Shown here: one piece after another, positions 23,253-34,466 of the stretch
How the letters are laid out: each line of letters begins with the position of its first letter
Numbering within the stretch: position 1 is the stretch's first letter
Made by a program: the position numbers and the translations under genes
The notes under the pieces: model-generated
The model's input: only the letters and a program-made list of their open reading frames with translations
Databases searched by the model: none
What the model was told of the DNA's origin: nothing
Assembly (NCBI GenBank): GCA_015501075.1
Contig: JADNYJ010000141.1
Span: 41,574 to 105,573 of the forward strand
Reading direction: 5' to 3'
Source of the DNA: Gymnopilus junonius
Lineage: Eukaryota > Basidiomycota > Agaricomycetes > Agaricales > Galerinaceae
DNA: 64,000 nucleotides

Positions 23253-23573
23253 ATGCGCTTCATCTTCGTTCTCGCTCCTGTACTCCTTGCCCTGTCCAAC
23301 CGGGGGGCAACAGTGCTTTCAGCAGACGCTGGCTGCGGTACATGCTTTTCAGGTAAGTGACAGCAGACTTAAACGTCGCAAACGTTCCTCTCCGATCGTG
23401 AAATCTAATGGATGTCTTTGGAAGATTGTTTTTCTACCTTTGAGAAATGCATCCACAACGCAGAAATATCAGAAATTTTAGAAGCGTTTGTTTCCTGCGG
23501 TACTTCCTTACTTTCGTGCCTCGGGAGTGTGTGCCTGAGTGAGAAATCTATTGTGCGTTTTAGTGAGAGGTGA
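23253..23573 (+). CDS. Small secreted cysteine-rich protein SSP-C (82 aa, shifted C-terminus)
   Basis: Exons 23253-23352 and 23425-23573, phase-1 intron as in SSP-A, B and D. A signal peptide (MRFIFVLAPVLLALSNRGAT) precedes cysteines spaced C-x2-C-x3-C-x6-C-x15-C-x6-C-x4-C. Compared with SSP-B there is one extra base near 23515-23530. It changes the last spacing from x3 to x4 and moves the frame past the expected stop (a TGA aligned with the SSP-B stop is out of frame), adding about ten residues. It may be a live variant or the start of decay. No domain is recognised. Confidence 0.6.
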
Positions 23574-24280
23574 CTGACGACAGTTTCTTCTAGGTAATGC
23601 AGATCAAGGACTACAGGATTGAGGCCAGATTGCTCGGATTCACGTTGTCCATAGCGCAGACACCTGTTTAAACACCGCTTCGAAGTTCGAATGTCATATT
23701 TCTCAATCGCGGGATATTAATCTTTCGCATCATCATTATCTCGCTTTCCTTGAAATCTTATCTATGCAACTGTGCTGCACTAATCTGGCATTCATCCCAC
23801 ATCAGAACAAGTAGTTCCAACTCGTGGCTGTGTCCTGAGGGCATCGTTGCTCTTGATTCCGAATTCCGGCTTCTGCCCCGGCCAACACTGACTCGTCCTT
23901 CACACACATCTCGTGGCCCACTCCGTCTGACTCAAACAATTGCTCCCGACTCAGATAAGTGTCTACTTTGGAACCCTTGAAGCCGTAGAAAAACCTTTTC
24001 CAATATTGCTAGCTGAACTTGAAGATCGTGCAAGTGACCACAAAACTAGATCTGCTGGGTTGGTCTGTGAAGAACTTTGCAGGGGAATAACTGTTATTGA
24101 TCGAGCAGGCCACGTCTTGTCGGCCAAAATGAATCGTTTCACGCTCGGCACCCACAGAACCAGGGGGAAACAATGGGAGGTGCGTACTATATATAAATCC
24201 TTTTCTTCAACCAAGGCCAAGTCCTTTGGTATTCTTCCCTCTTTTTTACTTTCAATTTCTGCACAGCAACTCTGACGGAA
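23574..24280 (+). other. Unassigned stretch with one coding-looking exon
   Basis: About 23950-24181 is open on the plus strand, with a balanced, coding-like composition (for example LLAELEDRASDHKTRSAGL and a run ending GKQWE), and it ends at a good donor (GAG/GTGCGT). A CACAG acceptor at about 24264 leads after two codons to a TGA. It could be the last exons of an otherwise missing gene. No start or domain was found. Confidence 0.3.
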
Positions 24281-25299
24281 ATGGATCATCGGTCTTCGAA
24301 TCAAGGTTCCAGTATACCAGGACCCTCCACTCCTGAGGAAAACTTATACGACGAATGGAAGATAATACCAAAGACTCAACAGCGTCTTCCAGGACAACCT
24401 CCCGAGTTCAATTTTCTGTTACAGAAGCCACTAGGATCGCCAAGTGATGTCATTTTTGAAGTCTTGGGGTTCCTCGATCAGCATAAAGGGTATACCATCG
24501 AGTTAAACGGAGTGGCGTATACTAGGACCGGACAGGAGGACGAAGTTAAAAAGTATTTAATTGCCCGGGTGAGATGGAGGCAAATTGCGGAGCCCAAGTC
24601 GGATATGGTGCTTTACGAGTTTCCTTTGGTTCAGATTCCGAGCTTAGGATTTTTACAAGCGAAGGATGGATATAAGTTGGAGGACTTTGTCAAGACACGC
24701 GATTTGTGAGTCGCATCGCTTTTTATTTCCAAGACGGAATCCATATCTGCATTTCAGTGGCAGGACTGTGGCTGAATCGAAGGATGAAGGGAAGATTGTA
24801 GAGATGGTGTCACTGTGAGTCATTGGTCCTTCCTGCTTTTGTCGAGGTTAACACGTCGTTCCAGGGTACATCCGCTGACTTTACAGCCCAACAATAGTCG
24901 GAAAGAGCGTAAGATCTACTTAAGATCGACGGCCACTAGTTGGCCTGCTTTGAATACCAGGAGGAGGATACTATACGGATTCGTCGATTATGACATCAAT
25001 ACAGCAGTACGTCCCGATGGTAGCCAGTTGTTCAATTGCCATTGATTATAATTATATTGAAGAGCGCAGATGCTTCAGCCGATAGGCTCCCAGACTTTAC
25101 CATGACATACGAAGAGAATACCAAGATCAGCGGCAAGATAAGAATAAGGCGAGGGGCGTTTAATGAGACTGATAAACTTGATCACCTTATTATCTTCATC
25201 CTCTTCCTCGACCTTTTGGATTGGAACAAGGGCGACCTGAAAATAAAGTTGGATCGAAGAAATCAAGATGTGGACGAGGAACTGGAACATACCACGTAA
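24281..25299 (+). CDS. Hypothetical protein, family X, 5 exons, 268 aa
   Basis: Exons 24281-24705, 24758-24814, 24865-24908, 24961-25006 and 25065-25299 give one 807-nt frame; all junctions are GT-AG, but the last acceptor is weak. The N-terminal half is hydrophilic, without signal peptide or membrane segment, and contains RARVxW-like VRWRQIAEP. The C-terminal exon holds a hydrophobic stretch (HLIIFILFLDLLDW) followed by charged residues. I recognise no domain. Fragments of the same gene occur at 27660-27960 and 29880-30345, each upstream of or next to a WD40 gene, so X and the WD40 gene seem to have been duplicated together. Confidence 0.45.
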
Positions 25300-25891
25300 T
25301 CTATAGTCTGTACTGTTAATACTGTTGCTGTAATTCTTGGAGACTCGATACGTCAGTGCAGAATAAATGAGATACAAATAAATCAAAGGGAGAATACACT
25401 TTAAAATGCATCCTGATCCTGGGACTCGATGTTCTTTAATGGTTCTCATATGCTGTCTTCTAAACTCCACTGCGCAGTGTCCAGAGAAAGATATGAAAAT
25501 ATCTAAGTTCAATGTCGAAAGCAAGAACCGGAACGTAGAGAACAAATTTAGAACTTGAAAGTTAGTGATAAGCCTGAGACTGGTTCTTTCTGTTTAAGCG
25601 CATCCTGAGCCCTGTCCACTATTCTCTTTGTAAGCTGGGCTCCTTCTGACTGCATCTATGTGATCTTTGGATTACGGTTGGGCCACAGTTATGACTCGGA
25701 GGCAAAGAACGTAAATTCTCAGGCAATATCAGGCTCGGAATCCAATAACATTTAACTTGAAGGTGGGAAATTACACGTGCCACGCATTCGTTCGAATTGC
25801 CCATTGCCTCACGGTGACTGTCTATGTCATTTGTGATTGTCCATTCTAAAACGTCGCGATAGTTATCGCAACTCCATCACCATCGCCTACA
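25300..25891. other. Spacer between family X gene and WD40 relic
   Basis: No gene recognised. Antisense frames here and over the X gene are low-quality shadows. Confidence 0.4.
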
Positions 25892-27517
25892 ATGGAGAGC
25901 GCAAATGCTCAGCCCCTCCGCACCTTCTTGATCAAAGGACCTGTAAGCGCCGTGGCTTTCTTTCCAGATGGGAAGCGGATAGTCACTGGTGGACGACAGA
26001 ACGGCGAAGCGCACATCTGGGACCTTGGGACCGGAAAGAGGTCGGAATTCCGTTGCGAGGACACAGTTTACCTGTGACCTGTGTCGCGGTTGCCAGAAAT
26101 GGTCAAGGGGTGGTGACTGGTGGAAAGGACAACAAAGTTCTCCTCTGGGCCATCCATCGACAGCCTCCAAAATCAAATCTACTTTTCTGCCCTCCGGACA
26201 ATGGCCAAACGTATCTTCTTGCATTTAACGCGACAGATAAAATACCAAATATTATTGCATGCGCTTCTTCCTTCAAAAGCACAGTTGATATCTGGGAACT
26301 AAAGACGAATGCAAACCCAATTCTGATCAGTCAGCTTGCCATGCCTTCCATGACGACGGTGACCTCTATACAATTCTCCACTGACAACCCCGATCTCGTG
26401 GTGTTCTCCTGCAGTGATATGACCTTGCGGGTGTTTAACATACGGTCTGCCGAACAGGAAGCGTTCTTTCATCATCACACTGGAACCATTTCCTCTTTGG
26501 CGTGGATCCCTGGAAAGAAGTGTATTGTTTCGGCTTCTGGTCGGTCCATTTACATAGACGACTTCCAAGCTCAAGTCCCTACTTCCGAAATGATCGGTGA
26601 ATACACTCAACCATTGAACTCGATTTCCATTATTTCTTTAGGGGGTATCCTAGCCAGTGGTGGAGATGATAAAACGCTCCGTCTCTGGGACACCCATAAG
26701 CACGTTCCAGTTGGGATTTTGTTCAAACTTCCAGACGCAATCACCCACATTGCTTTTTCTCCCGATGGGAATTGGATCCTAGTCATAACCAAAAGACACA
26801 AAGCGTACATTCGCAGCACGCGTTACCTCGTAGAGGACGAAGGAGCAGCGCTCCCCACCAGCACCAGTGGTACTAACTCCAACCCACTATTTTGCACAGT
26901 ACCCTTCATTTCGGTACAACGCTGACTCGTTAGCAACATCTGAATTCAGGCGAATGTGCTCACATTTCGGATGGACGAGACAGGACAAAGCGAGAATAGA
27001 CGCTCAAAAGGCATTCAGAATAGCATTGACCCAACAATTTAATGCTAGGTACGGCATGGATGAAGAAAGCCTCTTGTCTTGGAAATTGCTCTGTGCTAGA
27101 TTAGGTATTGATCCCATTCCGAATTCCACATATGAATGTCGTGAGGTAAGTTATATACATTACGTTATTCAGAAGTATTATAAAATTTCAATCATCCAAA
27201 CCCGGCTGATCATATACTCCTCTTAGGTTTTTTGTGCTACGCATGTCAACCTTGTGGACTTGGCCGACGGTGAAGATACCGTCCTTACGTTTCCGACCGT
27301 CAACGAATTGAGTGCATACACCAAAAGAGAGGAGAAATTCTTTCCCAGAGAAGAAGCTTATGCAGGAGGGCTGCTAAAGTACCTTCTTCGAAATATCATA
27401 TCATCGTCCTTGGATAGTGAACGTAATGGACTCGGACTCGGATACGGGAGAGGGAAGCCAAAGGGCCCACCAGTACATTCGTCTGGGAAGCAGGCTCAGG
27501 GTGGTGCATTGGGTTAG
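25892..27517 (+). pseudogene. WD40-module gene copy P1, frameshifted
   Basis: Same architecture as P2 and P3: a seven-bladed WD40 propeller, then a C-terminal alpha-helical module. The start MESANAQPLRTF leads into a first blade (AVAFFPDGKRIVTGG), but near 26041 one base is missing relative to P2 (GGAAAGAGGTCGG against GGTAAGGAGGTCGG), so the rest of the propeller is in another frame. A few bases are missing again near 26890 before FAQYPSFRYNA. The intron after the CRE codons (27148-27227) and the last exon (THVNLVDL... FFPREEAYAGGLL) are intact to TAG at 27515. Two frameshifts make a full product impossible unless they are assembly errors. Confidence 0.75.
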
Positions 27518-27659
27518 TTCCAGTCAAGAGCTTCATTTAATTGTCGAATTACTGAGTTGATTAAACCGCCCTGCATGTTTACGAGCACCAGTAACTCATA
27601 CCTCGCTCATAACATACTGATCCCTTACAGATGGGATCTAATATGAATATAATCTACAG

Positions 27660-27960
27660 CCAATGCACGATTTCCCCGTCCCTGCAACCATGTTGCTTTA
27701 CGCATTCACCACCAAGTCATATAAGCAGGTACTGCGTGTCATACCAGCTGTTAAATTGAAATTAACAAGTGCCTCTCGATATACAGGTGTACTGCGAAAG
27801 GTGTACACGAGTGCAGATGATCATGCTGCAGTGGATAGGCTCCCAGACTTCACCATGACATACGAATTATTATCTTCATCCTCTTCCTCGACCTGTTGGA
27901 TTGAAATAAGGGTGACCTGAAAATACAGTTGGATTGAGGAAATCAAGGTGCGGACATATA
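27660..27960 (+). repeat. Truncated duplicate of family X 3' exon
   Basis: GATAGGCTCCCAGACTTNACC and the following bases match family X exon 5 (25078 onward), but about 60 bases after GACATACGAA are missing, joining directly to the segment TTATCTTCATCCTCTTCCTC. The 5' part (GCCTCTCGATATACAGG) is shared with 30270-30290 upstream of P2. This marks an old duplication of the X-WD40 segment. Confidence 0.65.
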
Positions 27961-28389
27961 GCTTAAGCCACCTGCACCAGTAGTACTTGATCGGACCATC
28001 AGTCAAGCTATTTATAAGTTTACTAGGCGATGCGAAACTGCGAGCGTGGCAGTACGTTATACACTCTCTTACGCGTCAAGTCAATAAACTATGAAGAGGC
28101 AGATTATTCAATACGTATTATGAATTTTTCGGTAGCTCATTGTGTTATCTCCGCGAGATCTGAATTATTACTTGCAGTTTCTTTGACGTCCTATAAATAA
28201 ATTTACACTTTGTACAACTCGATTTATTAACTCGAATTTCGATGTCTGTGTATTCAGCATATGTACGACTCATGTTCAATCGTGTGGTACATCCTGGAAG
28301 GCACTGTGTGACATAGTCCACTATGCAGGTGGAAATATTTAAGAGACCCGTATATCATCCAATAATGAGTATATGCACGCACTGATGAC

Positions 28390-28985
28390 CCACTCAAGCC
28401 TCGCATCCCGGAAGGCAATGCGTGACGTAGTCCACCACACAAGACGCAATTCTGCCATAATTTTCGAGAAGGATAGTCTCGTTCAGACAATCGGTGAGTT
28501 CCATTGAACAATCTTAAAACGTAGTCAAAATTCTACCCCGTAGAAGGCTACTGGTGATAGTACACTTACTGGTGGTACACGAGCTATTGACTGATGCTGG
28601 GGAACCTGCACACCCAAGGGCGACGAGGAAGGGCACGAAGATGGATAGGTAGTGCATGGTTTACTGGGAGGGTTGTTGTATTCGAAGATGGTAGGTCGTT
28701 CTGTGATGAAGGACGGTGAACTTCGGCCCTTTATATAATCAGCTTTTGGTTCTTTGCGCCACTGAGGTAATACAGCGTTAGTGGCGTTTAAAGACCTAAA
28801 GAATCAGACCACTACGCAAGTAAGCTCCATACCTTAACTTACCAATGGAACCACCTATTTTCTGGAAGTCCTAAGTTCTGAGTAATTATTCGTGCGTATA
28901 AATTCTAATTCTGCTAGACAGTAGTCTAGGAAGGAAAGGATAACGCAATAAATCTATTGTTAAGTGAAGGCCGCTTAGTATACTC
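28390..28985 (-). repeat. Segmental duplication, copy 2 (inverted copy of 12344-12925)
   Basis: Contains SSP-D and its promoter. Reading the minus strand it follows copy 1 base by base with scattered substitutions and small indels. Similarity fades just beyond the coding stop and about 330 bp upstream of the ATG. Confidence 0.8.
28394..28657 (-). CDS. Small secreted cysteine-rich protein SSP-D (68 aa)
   Basis: Exons 28657-28570 and 28512-28394 on the minus strand with the family's phase-1 intron. A signal peptide (MHYLSIFVPFLVALGCAGS) and cysteine spacing C-x3-C-x6-C-x15-C-x7-C-x3-C are the same as SSP-A. Most of the second exon is identical in protein to SSP-A, while the linker after the signal peptide is five residues shorter. 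The promoter has the same CGCCACT-N16-AGTGGCG element (28757-28786) and TATATAAA (28730-28737). Both exons and splice sites are intact, so both copies could be expressed. Confidence 0.75.
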
Positions 28986-29565
28986 TATATGCGCTACATA
29001 ACGTGGAGGAAATACCGAGAATACTTAATATATTTATAATTCGCATTGGAACCACTAACGCTACACCGCAAAGATGAGGTTGGCTGAGAATCAAGTACCG
29101 CTGAAGATCGAACCATCCTGTAGAGTTGATTTTGTATTGATATGCATGTTACCAGGGTGACAGATGTTGGCATAGCTTGACATAGAACCATATTTTTAAC
29201 GCTAAAGGACAATATCAGTATTGAGGTGAGAGTCATTGTAAATAATCAAACCTAGACGTTCTCCTTTTGCTTGTCGACTGAAACTCAACCGAAGCTCATC
29301 CCTGATTCGCTAGTGTCGTTGTACTGGTCATGGTGTGCCTTGAGCATCAAAAAGCGGGTAAGTAGAATGGTATCATCCTTCGATGATGATTCTATCGATA
29401 GTTGCAGAGCATTCGACGAGAGTAGAAGGATGCATGAGGGTCTCTCAGAGTCACGCGTTCACGTTCTCAGAAGGCCTAGGCCCTTCCCTATTACTATGAA
29501 CCCCTTGTCATCAACCAAACGTCTCCAGATAACCTACATAGAGTATTCAAACAATTTTTTTCGCT
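28986..29565. other. No supported gene
   Basis: Short frames only, ending at the start of the second Galpha-like relic. Confidence 0.4.
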
Positions 29566-29850
29566 ATGGCTACGCCTCCTCATGATGAAACTCCAGCTCA
29601 ACAAGAATCGAGAATAGTAAGGGAATGGACAGTGGAGGCGAAGCGCGTGAGTGATCAAATCGACCCGACGACGTCCAACTAATCGGCGAAGAGCAGCCCA
29701 TCGTCCGCCCCTGAAAGTTGTAAGTCTTATCTCATTTTCTCTTTGGTTTCGTTGAGGCTTAGCCCAATGTTCCTTTATGACGTCTTAGGCAAGACAACAC
29801 TGTTGGAAAGTTGTTTAGCTAGGTGTCGATATTTTTCAGTACCGTTTTCT
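29566..29850 (+). pseudogene. Fragment of a second Galpha-like gene
   Basis: The frame at 29566-29682 starts MATPPHDETPAQQESRIVRE and contains EAKRVSDQID, the same N-terminal signature as the relic at 11523. It runs into TAA at 29680. A CTTAG acceptor at about 29789 is followed by GKTTLLES, a P-loop end. Switch, NKxD and C-terminal parts are absent. It is a truncated, inactivated relative and lies directly upstream of the P2 duplication unit. Confidence 0.6.
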
Positions 29851-29879
29851 TGTCTATGAATCAGACATTGTGAGTTATA

Positions 29880-30345
29880 GGACTTTCCTTCCAGCTTCCT
29901 CGACGTTGACAGTTCGTTCAGGGGTCCATTTTGTTACTTTGCAGCCTAATGGTAGTAAACGGAAATGTAAGGTCTAGTCAAAGTTCGCGCTCACCAAGGT
30001 AAGCGGCAAGGTCAGTATGAGAAGAGGGAGTACCAAACTAATTACCAGTAACCCATAGCACATCATATCATACCAACGAGATCTAATCTAATCTAAAGCC
30101 AACGATCTCCCCAGACTCCCCGGAACAACATTGCTTTACGCATGCTCACACCAACCCATACAGCCAAATACTGCGGCTTACAGTAAACGCAGCATGTCCA
30201 AATCCCACCAAGACCCTCAGTCCTAGTACAAATCACAACATCACACCGGCTGTTAACTGAAATTAACAAATGCCTCTCGGTATACAGACCCCCCTACTAG
30301 TACGAAAGGTATACACGAGGCTCCCACCATCACAACGCTTACTGT
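29880..30345 (+). repeat. Degraded family X remnant upstream of P2
   Basis: 29890-30010 matches the region of family X exon 3 (CTTTGCAGCCTAATGGTAGT against CTTTACAGCCCAACAATAGT). 30100-30345 matches 27690-27830 (GCTTTACGCATNC, CAGCTGTTAA..GAAATTAACAA, GCCTCTCG.TATACAG). No usable frame remains. Confidence 0.6.
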
Positions 30346-30375
30346 AACCTCCACCCAAGATCGTCTAAACACTCC

Positions 30376-32034
30376 ATGCCCATTCAGAATCCAATTCAGT
30401 CCGCATCTCTCAGACCACTCAAATCCCATGTACTCAAAGGGCGAATACGCGCTGTAGCCTTCTTTCCTGATGGCAAAAGGATAGTCACCGGACACCAGGA
30501 TGGCTCGGCGCATATCTGGAATCTTGATACGGGTAAGGAGGTCGGAAATCCACTCGAGGGCCACAGTCAGCCCGTGACCAATCTGGGTGTATTGAAAGGC
30601 GGGAATGGGGTAGTTACGGGTGGAAGCGATTCTAAGGTCTTTCTTTGGACTCTTGGTTCAGAAAGTCGCCAAAAACCGACCTCGAGGTCGCTCTTCTCTG
30701 CGCCTAGTGGTAGTGGTACCTCTCCAGCTTTCCTCGCATTCAGCAGGACGAATAGGGTACCCAAAATGATCGCTTCTGCTTCCAACGGTCTGGTCGACAT
30801 ATGGAAAGTGAATCCAGACAGCACGAACCCGACTCGAATTAATCAAATTCCCGTACCTGAGACGACAATCACTTCCCTCCATTTCCTCACCGGCCACCTC
30901 AATCTGTTGGCCATGGCATCTAACGACAGGAAGTTGACGTTGTTTAACATGCTTTCCGGTAAAATGATTACGCAGCTTGAGGGTTATTCGAGAACTCTGT
31001 TGTCGCCAGCATGGTTTCCTACAATGAAACGCATTGTGTGGACGACTCATAACACAATTTACCTCCGCGATATACAGGACAAATCAAATGTCGCTGCTGC
31101 AGAGACGATGAGCGGACACACCCATGCCGTTAAATCCCTCGCCGTTCATCCAGGAGGAAAATACCTTGCGAGTGGAGGGGAGGATAAGGTCCTTCGAGTT
31201 TGGGACGTCTGCAAGCGGGTTGAAGTCGGATCTTCTCCCTTACACCCAGGCGCTATCAACAACATCGCATTTTCCCCAGATGGAGACCGTATCCTTAGTA
31301 TCTCCCAAATGAAGACCATCTCTCTTTGGAGCTCGCACGACCTTGGAATCGTGGAAGACCCATCGGCACCCTCCACCAGCAGCATTCTAAGCGGTTACTC
31401 GACCAATGCGTATCTGACCAACCCTCTCGCGAAATACTTCTCCAAGTTTCCGACATTCGATTACAACGCCAAAGAGGCAGCAACATCCGAATTTTGTAGG
31501 ATGTGTAAGCATTTCGGATGGAAAAAGAAAGACAAAGACAGGAAGGGCGCCAATGATGCCTTCAAAATAGCGTTGACTGAGCTCTTCAACTTGAAATTCG
31601 GCATCGATGAGAACAGTCTTTCGGGTTGGCAGTCGCTCTGTGCCAAATTGGGGGTCGATCCGATTCCAGGTAGTATATCTGAATGTCGTAAGGTAAGTTG
31701 CATACTTGATCATAGTCTCCATTATATTGCGTTACTCACCTGACGATGTGGTACTTTATACGTCCAGATCGTCTGTACCACGCATGTCAATATCGTGGAC
31801 TTGGTCAACGATAGCGGCCCCGTCGAGATATTTGCCACAGTCGACGAACTGAGCGAATATACGAAACGTACGGGGAAATTTTTTCCGCGGAAATACGCAG
31901 TAGGACTACTGGAGTACCTTCTTCGACATATAATGTGTCCATCCTTGGATAAGGAGCGCAATGCAGATGGATGTGGGAGTGACTCAAAGGTAAGGTCGAA
32001 GTCAAAAAACCCTTCTCCGTCTAGGAAGTCATGA
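30376..32034 (+). CDS. WD40 protein with C-terminal fungal module, copy P2 (527 aa)
   Basis: Exon 1 30376-31692, intron 31693-31767, exon 2 31768-32034. Seven WD40 blades are readable from about residue 19 to 330 (for example AVAFFPDGKRIVTG...AHIWNLDTGK, SLAVHPGGKYLASGGEDKVL, IAFSPDGDRILSIS), enough for one closed propeller, so it is probably a protein-interaction scaffold. Residues from about 347 form a second module seen in many Agaricomycete proteins: FSKFPTFDY, EFCRMCKHFGW, ALTELFNLKFG, WQSLCAKLGVDPIPGS, ECRK, then THVNIVDLV and GKFFPRKYAVGLLEYLLR. No NACHT or kinase domain is fused, and there is no signal peptide. The intron between CRK and TTHVN is at the same place in all four copies. 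A basic tail ends the protein. The cellular function is unknown. Confidence 0.85.
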
Positions 32035-32786
32035 GAAGGGCGATCCGTTGGGGAAGAAGAAAGGGAGAGGGTAGTTACATTGTAAAGTTGTGTGGAGACC
32101 GTCGAATTACTGAACGCTTCGGGTTTAAAAGGTGGACTGCCGGTACCGCGCCGACTAGGATAATCAAATTCCCCAACATTGATTGGCTGGCAAGTTGCCC
32201 ATCACTTTATTACTTGCATCACATGATCAAACGCGCTGATATTAATGAATCGAATTCTCGACGCGCGCTCACGGTCCACCGCACCCGATAGCTTCGGGGT
32301 AACTCAGTTTGGGTATACGAACGTCACTTTTCTCCACCCCGCAGTAGTTTCCTTGAAGGATGATCTACGCTGGGGCTTTATGAACGCAGCTTCAGGAGGC
32401 AGGACATTTGTCATAGACTCATAGGAATTTGGGATCAGGGGGACTGATTTCATGTTTGACAGAACACGTTAGACTTGATGGTGGTGCAACGGTGAGAATA
32501 TTTAGGTTACGCGTGACCCCTGCCGACTAGAAATTATCCTACTTAGTTCACAAAGGCCATGAAAACTAGTAAGGCTAAGTCGATGTATTTCGATTTTATT
32601 GAAGGTTCAACGCGAGTAATACAACATTCGAAGTAACTCTCGAGCAGAAAGGAGAACTACCCTACGTATATTTTACTCTTGTCGACTCTTCAAATCAACC
32701 AGTCCATTCGAAACATCAAAAGTCCTGTCCAGTGCACCTGTCCGATCATTCGCTTCAGCAATGCAGACGCAGGTTCACTGCGGATT
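32035..32786. other. No supported gene
   Basis: 3' flank of P2 and 3' flank of the convergent CFEM gene. Short frames only. Confidence 0.45.
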
Positions 32787-33543
32787 TTAGAATGCAAACA
32801 CTCCGGCCATGACAGCTGCGATGAGAGCTCCGGCGCCACTGTTCGCGATCACACCAGCCGCACTTGAAGCCGAAGTAGTAGATGGAGCAGGCGAGGAGTT
32901 GCTAGCACCGCTGCCTGTAGTCGCTGGAGGGCTTAGGATAGGCGAGGTGGCGCTGGGAGAGGAAGCCGGAGAGGAAGCCCCAGTGGAGCCAGTGTCCGTG
33001 GCGCCGGGGGTGGAAACAGCACTAGGGGCACCAGTGCTTGAGAGGGAGAAGGGAACGCTATCAGTCGTGGTGGCACTTCCCGTGACTGAGACTCCGGCTG
33101 TTTTTGGGATGAGAAACATTCATGAATAATGATATGTTGAAAAAGGAAGTGAACGGGACATACCACTGGCGCATTGTTCGTTCTGGAGGGCCTGAGCCGC
33201 TTGAAGGTCGGATGGGCTACAGTTCATCGTCAAACACGCTGTTGCGTCAGCTTGGAATTGAGCAGAGGCGCAAACGCAGGACGTGTCGGTGCTGGGTTAG
33301 TCCAATACAAGTTGTAAATACATCGGTGTTCGTTGGGAATATGAAAAGACGAACGCACAATGTGCAATTGTTCAACTCAGCAGCAGGCACAACGCATGCC
33401 AGCACACAGGGCGGAATGCCAGCAATGGCGGACGCCGAGGGAGATACAGCAGACCCGGAATCAGTAGCTGAAGCGCTTCCAGAGGCCTGGGCACTAACGG
33501 CCATGATGGCTGTGGCGACAACGGTGAGGTATTCAGTGAACAT
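32787..33543 (-). CDS. CFEM-domain GPI-anchored surface protein (207 aa)
   Basis: Exons 33543-33359, 33291-33164 and 33097-32787 (624 nt). A signal peptide (MFTEYLTVVATAIMAVSAQA) and a short Ser/Ala linker are followed by a CFEM domain with all eight cysteines: IPPCVLAC...NNC, then TDTSCVC, ATACLTMNC and NEQC. The TD before the CxC pair corresponds to the conserved acidic position that binds haem iron in characterised fungal CFEM proteins. A Ser/Thr/Pro-rich stalk follows, then a C-terminal hydrophobic segment (AGALIAAVMAGVFAF) preceded by small residues (SGAG), a typical GPI attachment signal. It is expected at the cell wall or plasma membrane. Roles of the family include haem uptake, adhesion and host interaction. 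Confidence 0.9.
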
Positions 33544-34466
33544 TTTCGAGTCGTGGGGAGGTCGTGAAGGGCGAAGAACAAGTGCTTGAATGTGGTGATG
33601 GGAAGCGAGGAAACCTGTCGTTCGATTTTCACTTTCAACACGATTTTATAGGCTTCCCCACATAAGGTTTTTTTTCATGTATAGCATACGTGAGAATTCG
33701 CACTATGCCGATCATGGGGCTCGACAAGGTTGACATTTCCAGGGCGCGTTCTATTCTTAGCACGCTCTCTTCTGAATGGGGTCTGCAGGTCTTACGTTAG
33801 ATTTAATATCTCACCGTCTCGAGGACTCACAACTGCGTCCTACAGAAATTGAGTAAAATACACTGCGTCATGTTCGGTAACAGGGCCACTTCTATAGACC
33901 TAAATTCAGAACTTTGCGGGAAATGGTATTCCAGGTATGGCGCGCTGCTCGGGTACAGCCAGAGGCTGTGGGACGTGGAAGACGGGTGACGTTCGTTATT
34001 CTGTTCCCGGGCTCACGTTTCAGGGTATGTAATATCTATCATTTGGAAGCATTACTAAGGTCCAAGTGCGAATAAAATATGACTAGAGGTGTCCATCATC
34101 CCGCCGCATCTTCTATGCGCTTACGTAGCCATTCACTTGAACTTAAAATACTGCCATCGAAATAATTGCACAGCGGACTGAATAAGCGCCCATTAACCCA
34201 GTAACGGGGCATCAAAGGGCAGCTGTACTCGTTGTATCCAGAGGATTACCTATTTCTAATGTTCAAATAGCATCTACGCCAAGGGAGCATAGTGTCAACG
34301 ATACTTGATTGATTCCCGTTGTTGACACTTGTGCGACGACACATTTCAGAGGAATCCATCCTCCACAAGGTATTTCAACACAAAATATCGCATCTTTGAA
34401 AAACATTGAAGTTCAGTCTCGTATTTATTAGTGTATCAGACTTAAATCGGCACTACCGACTCATTA

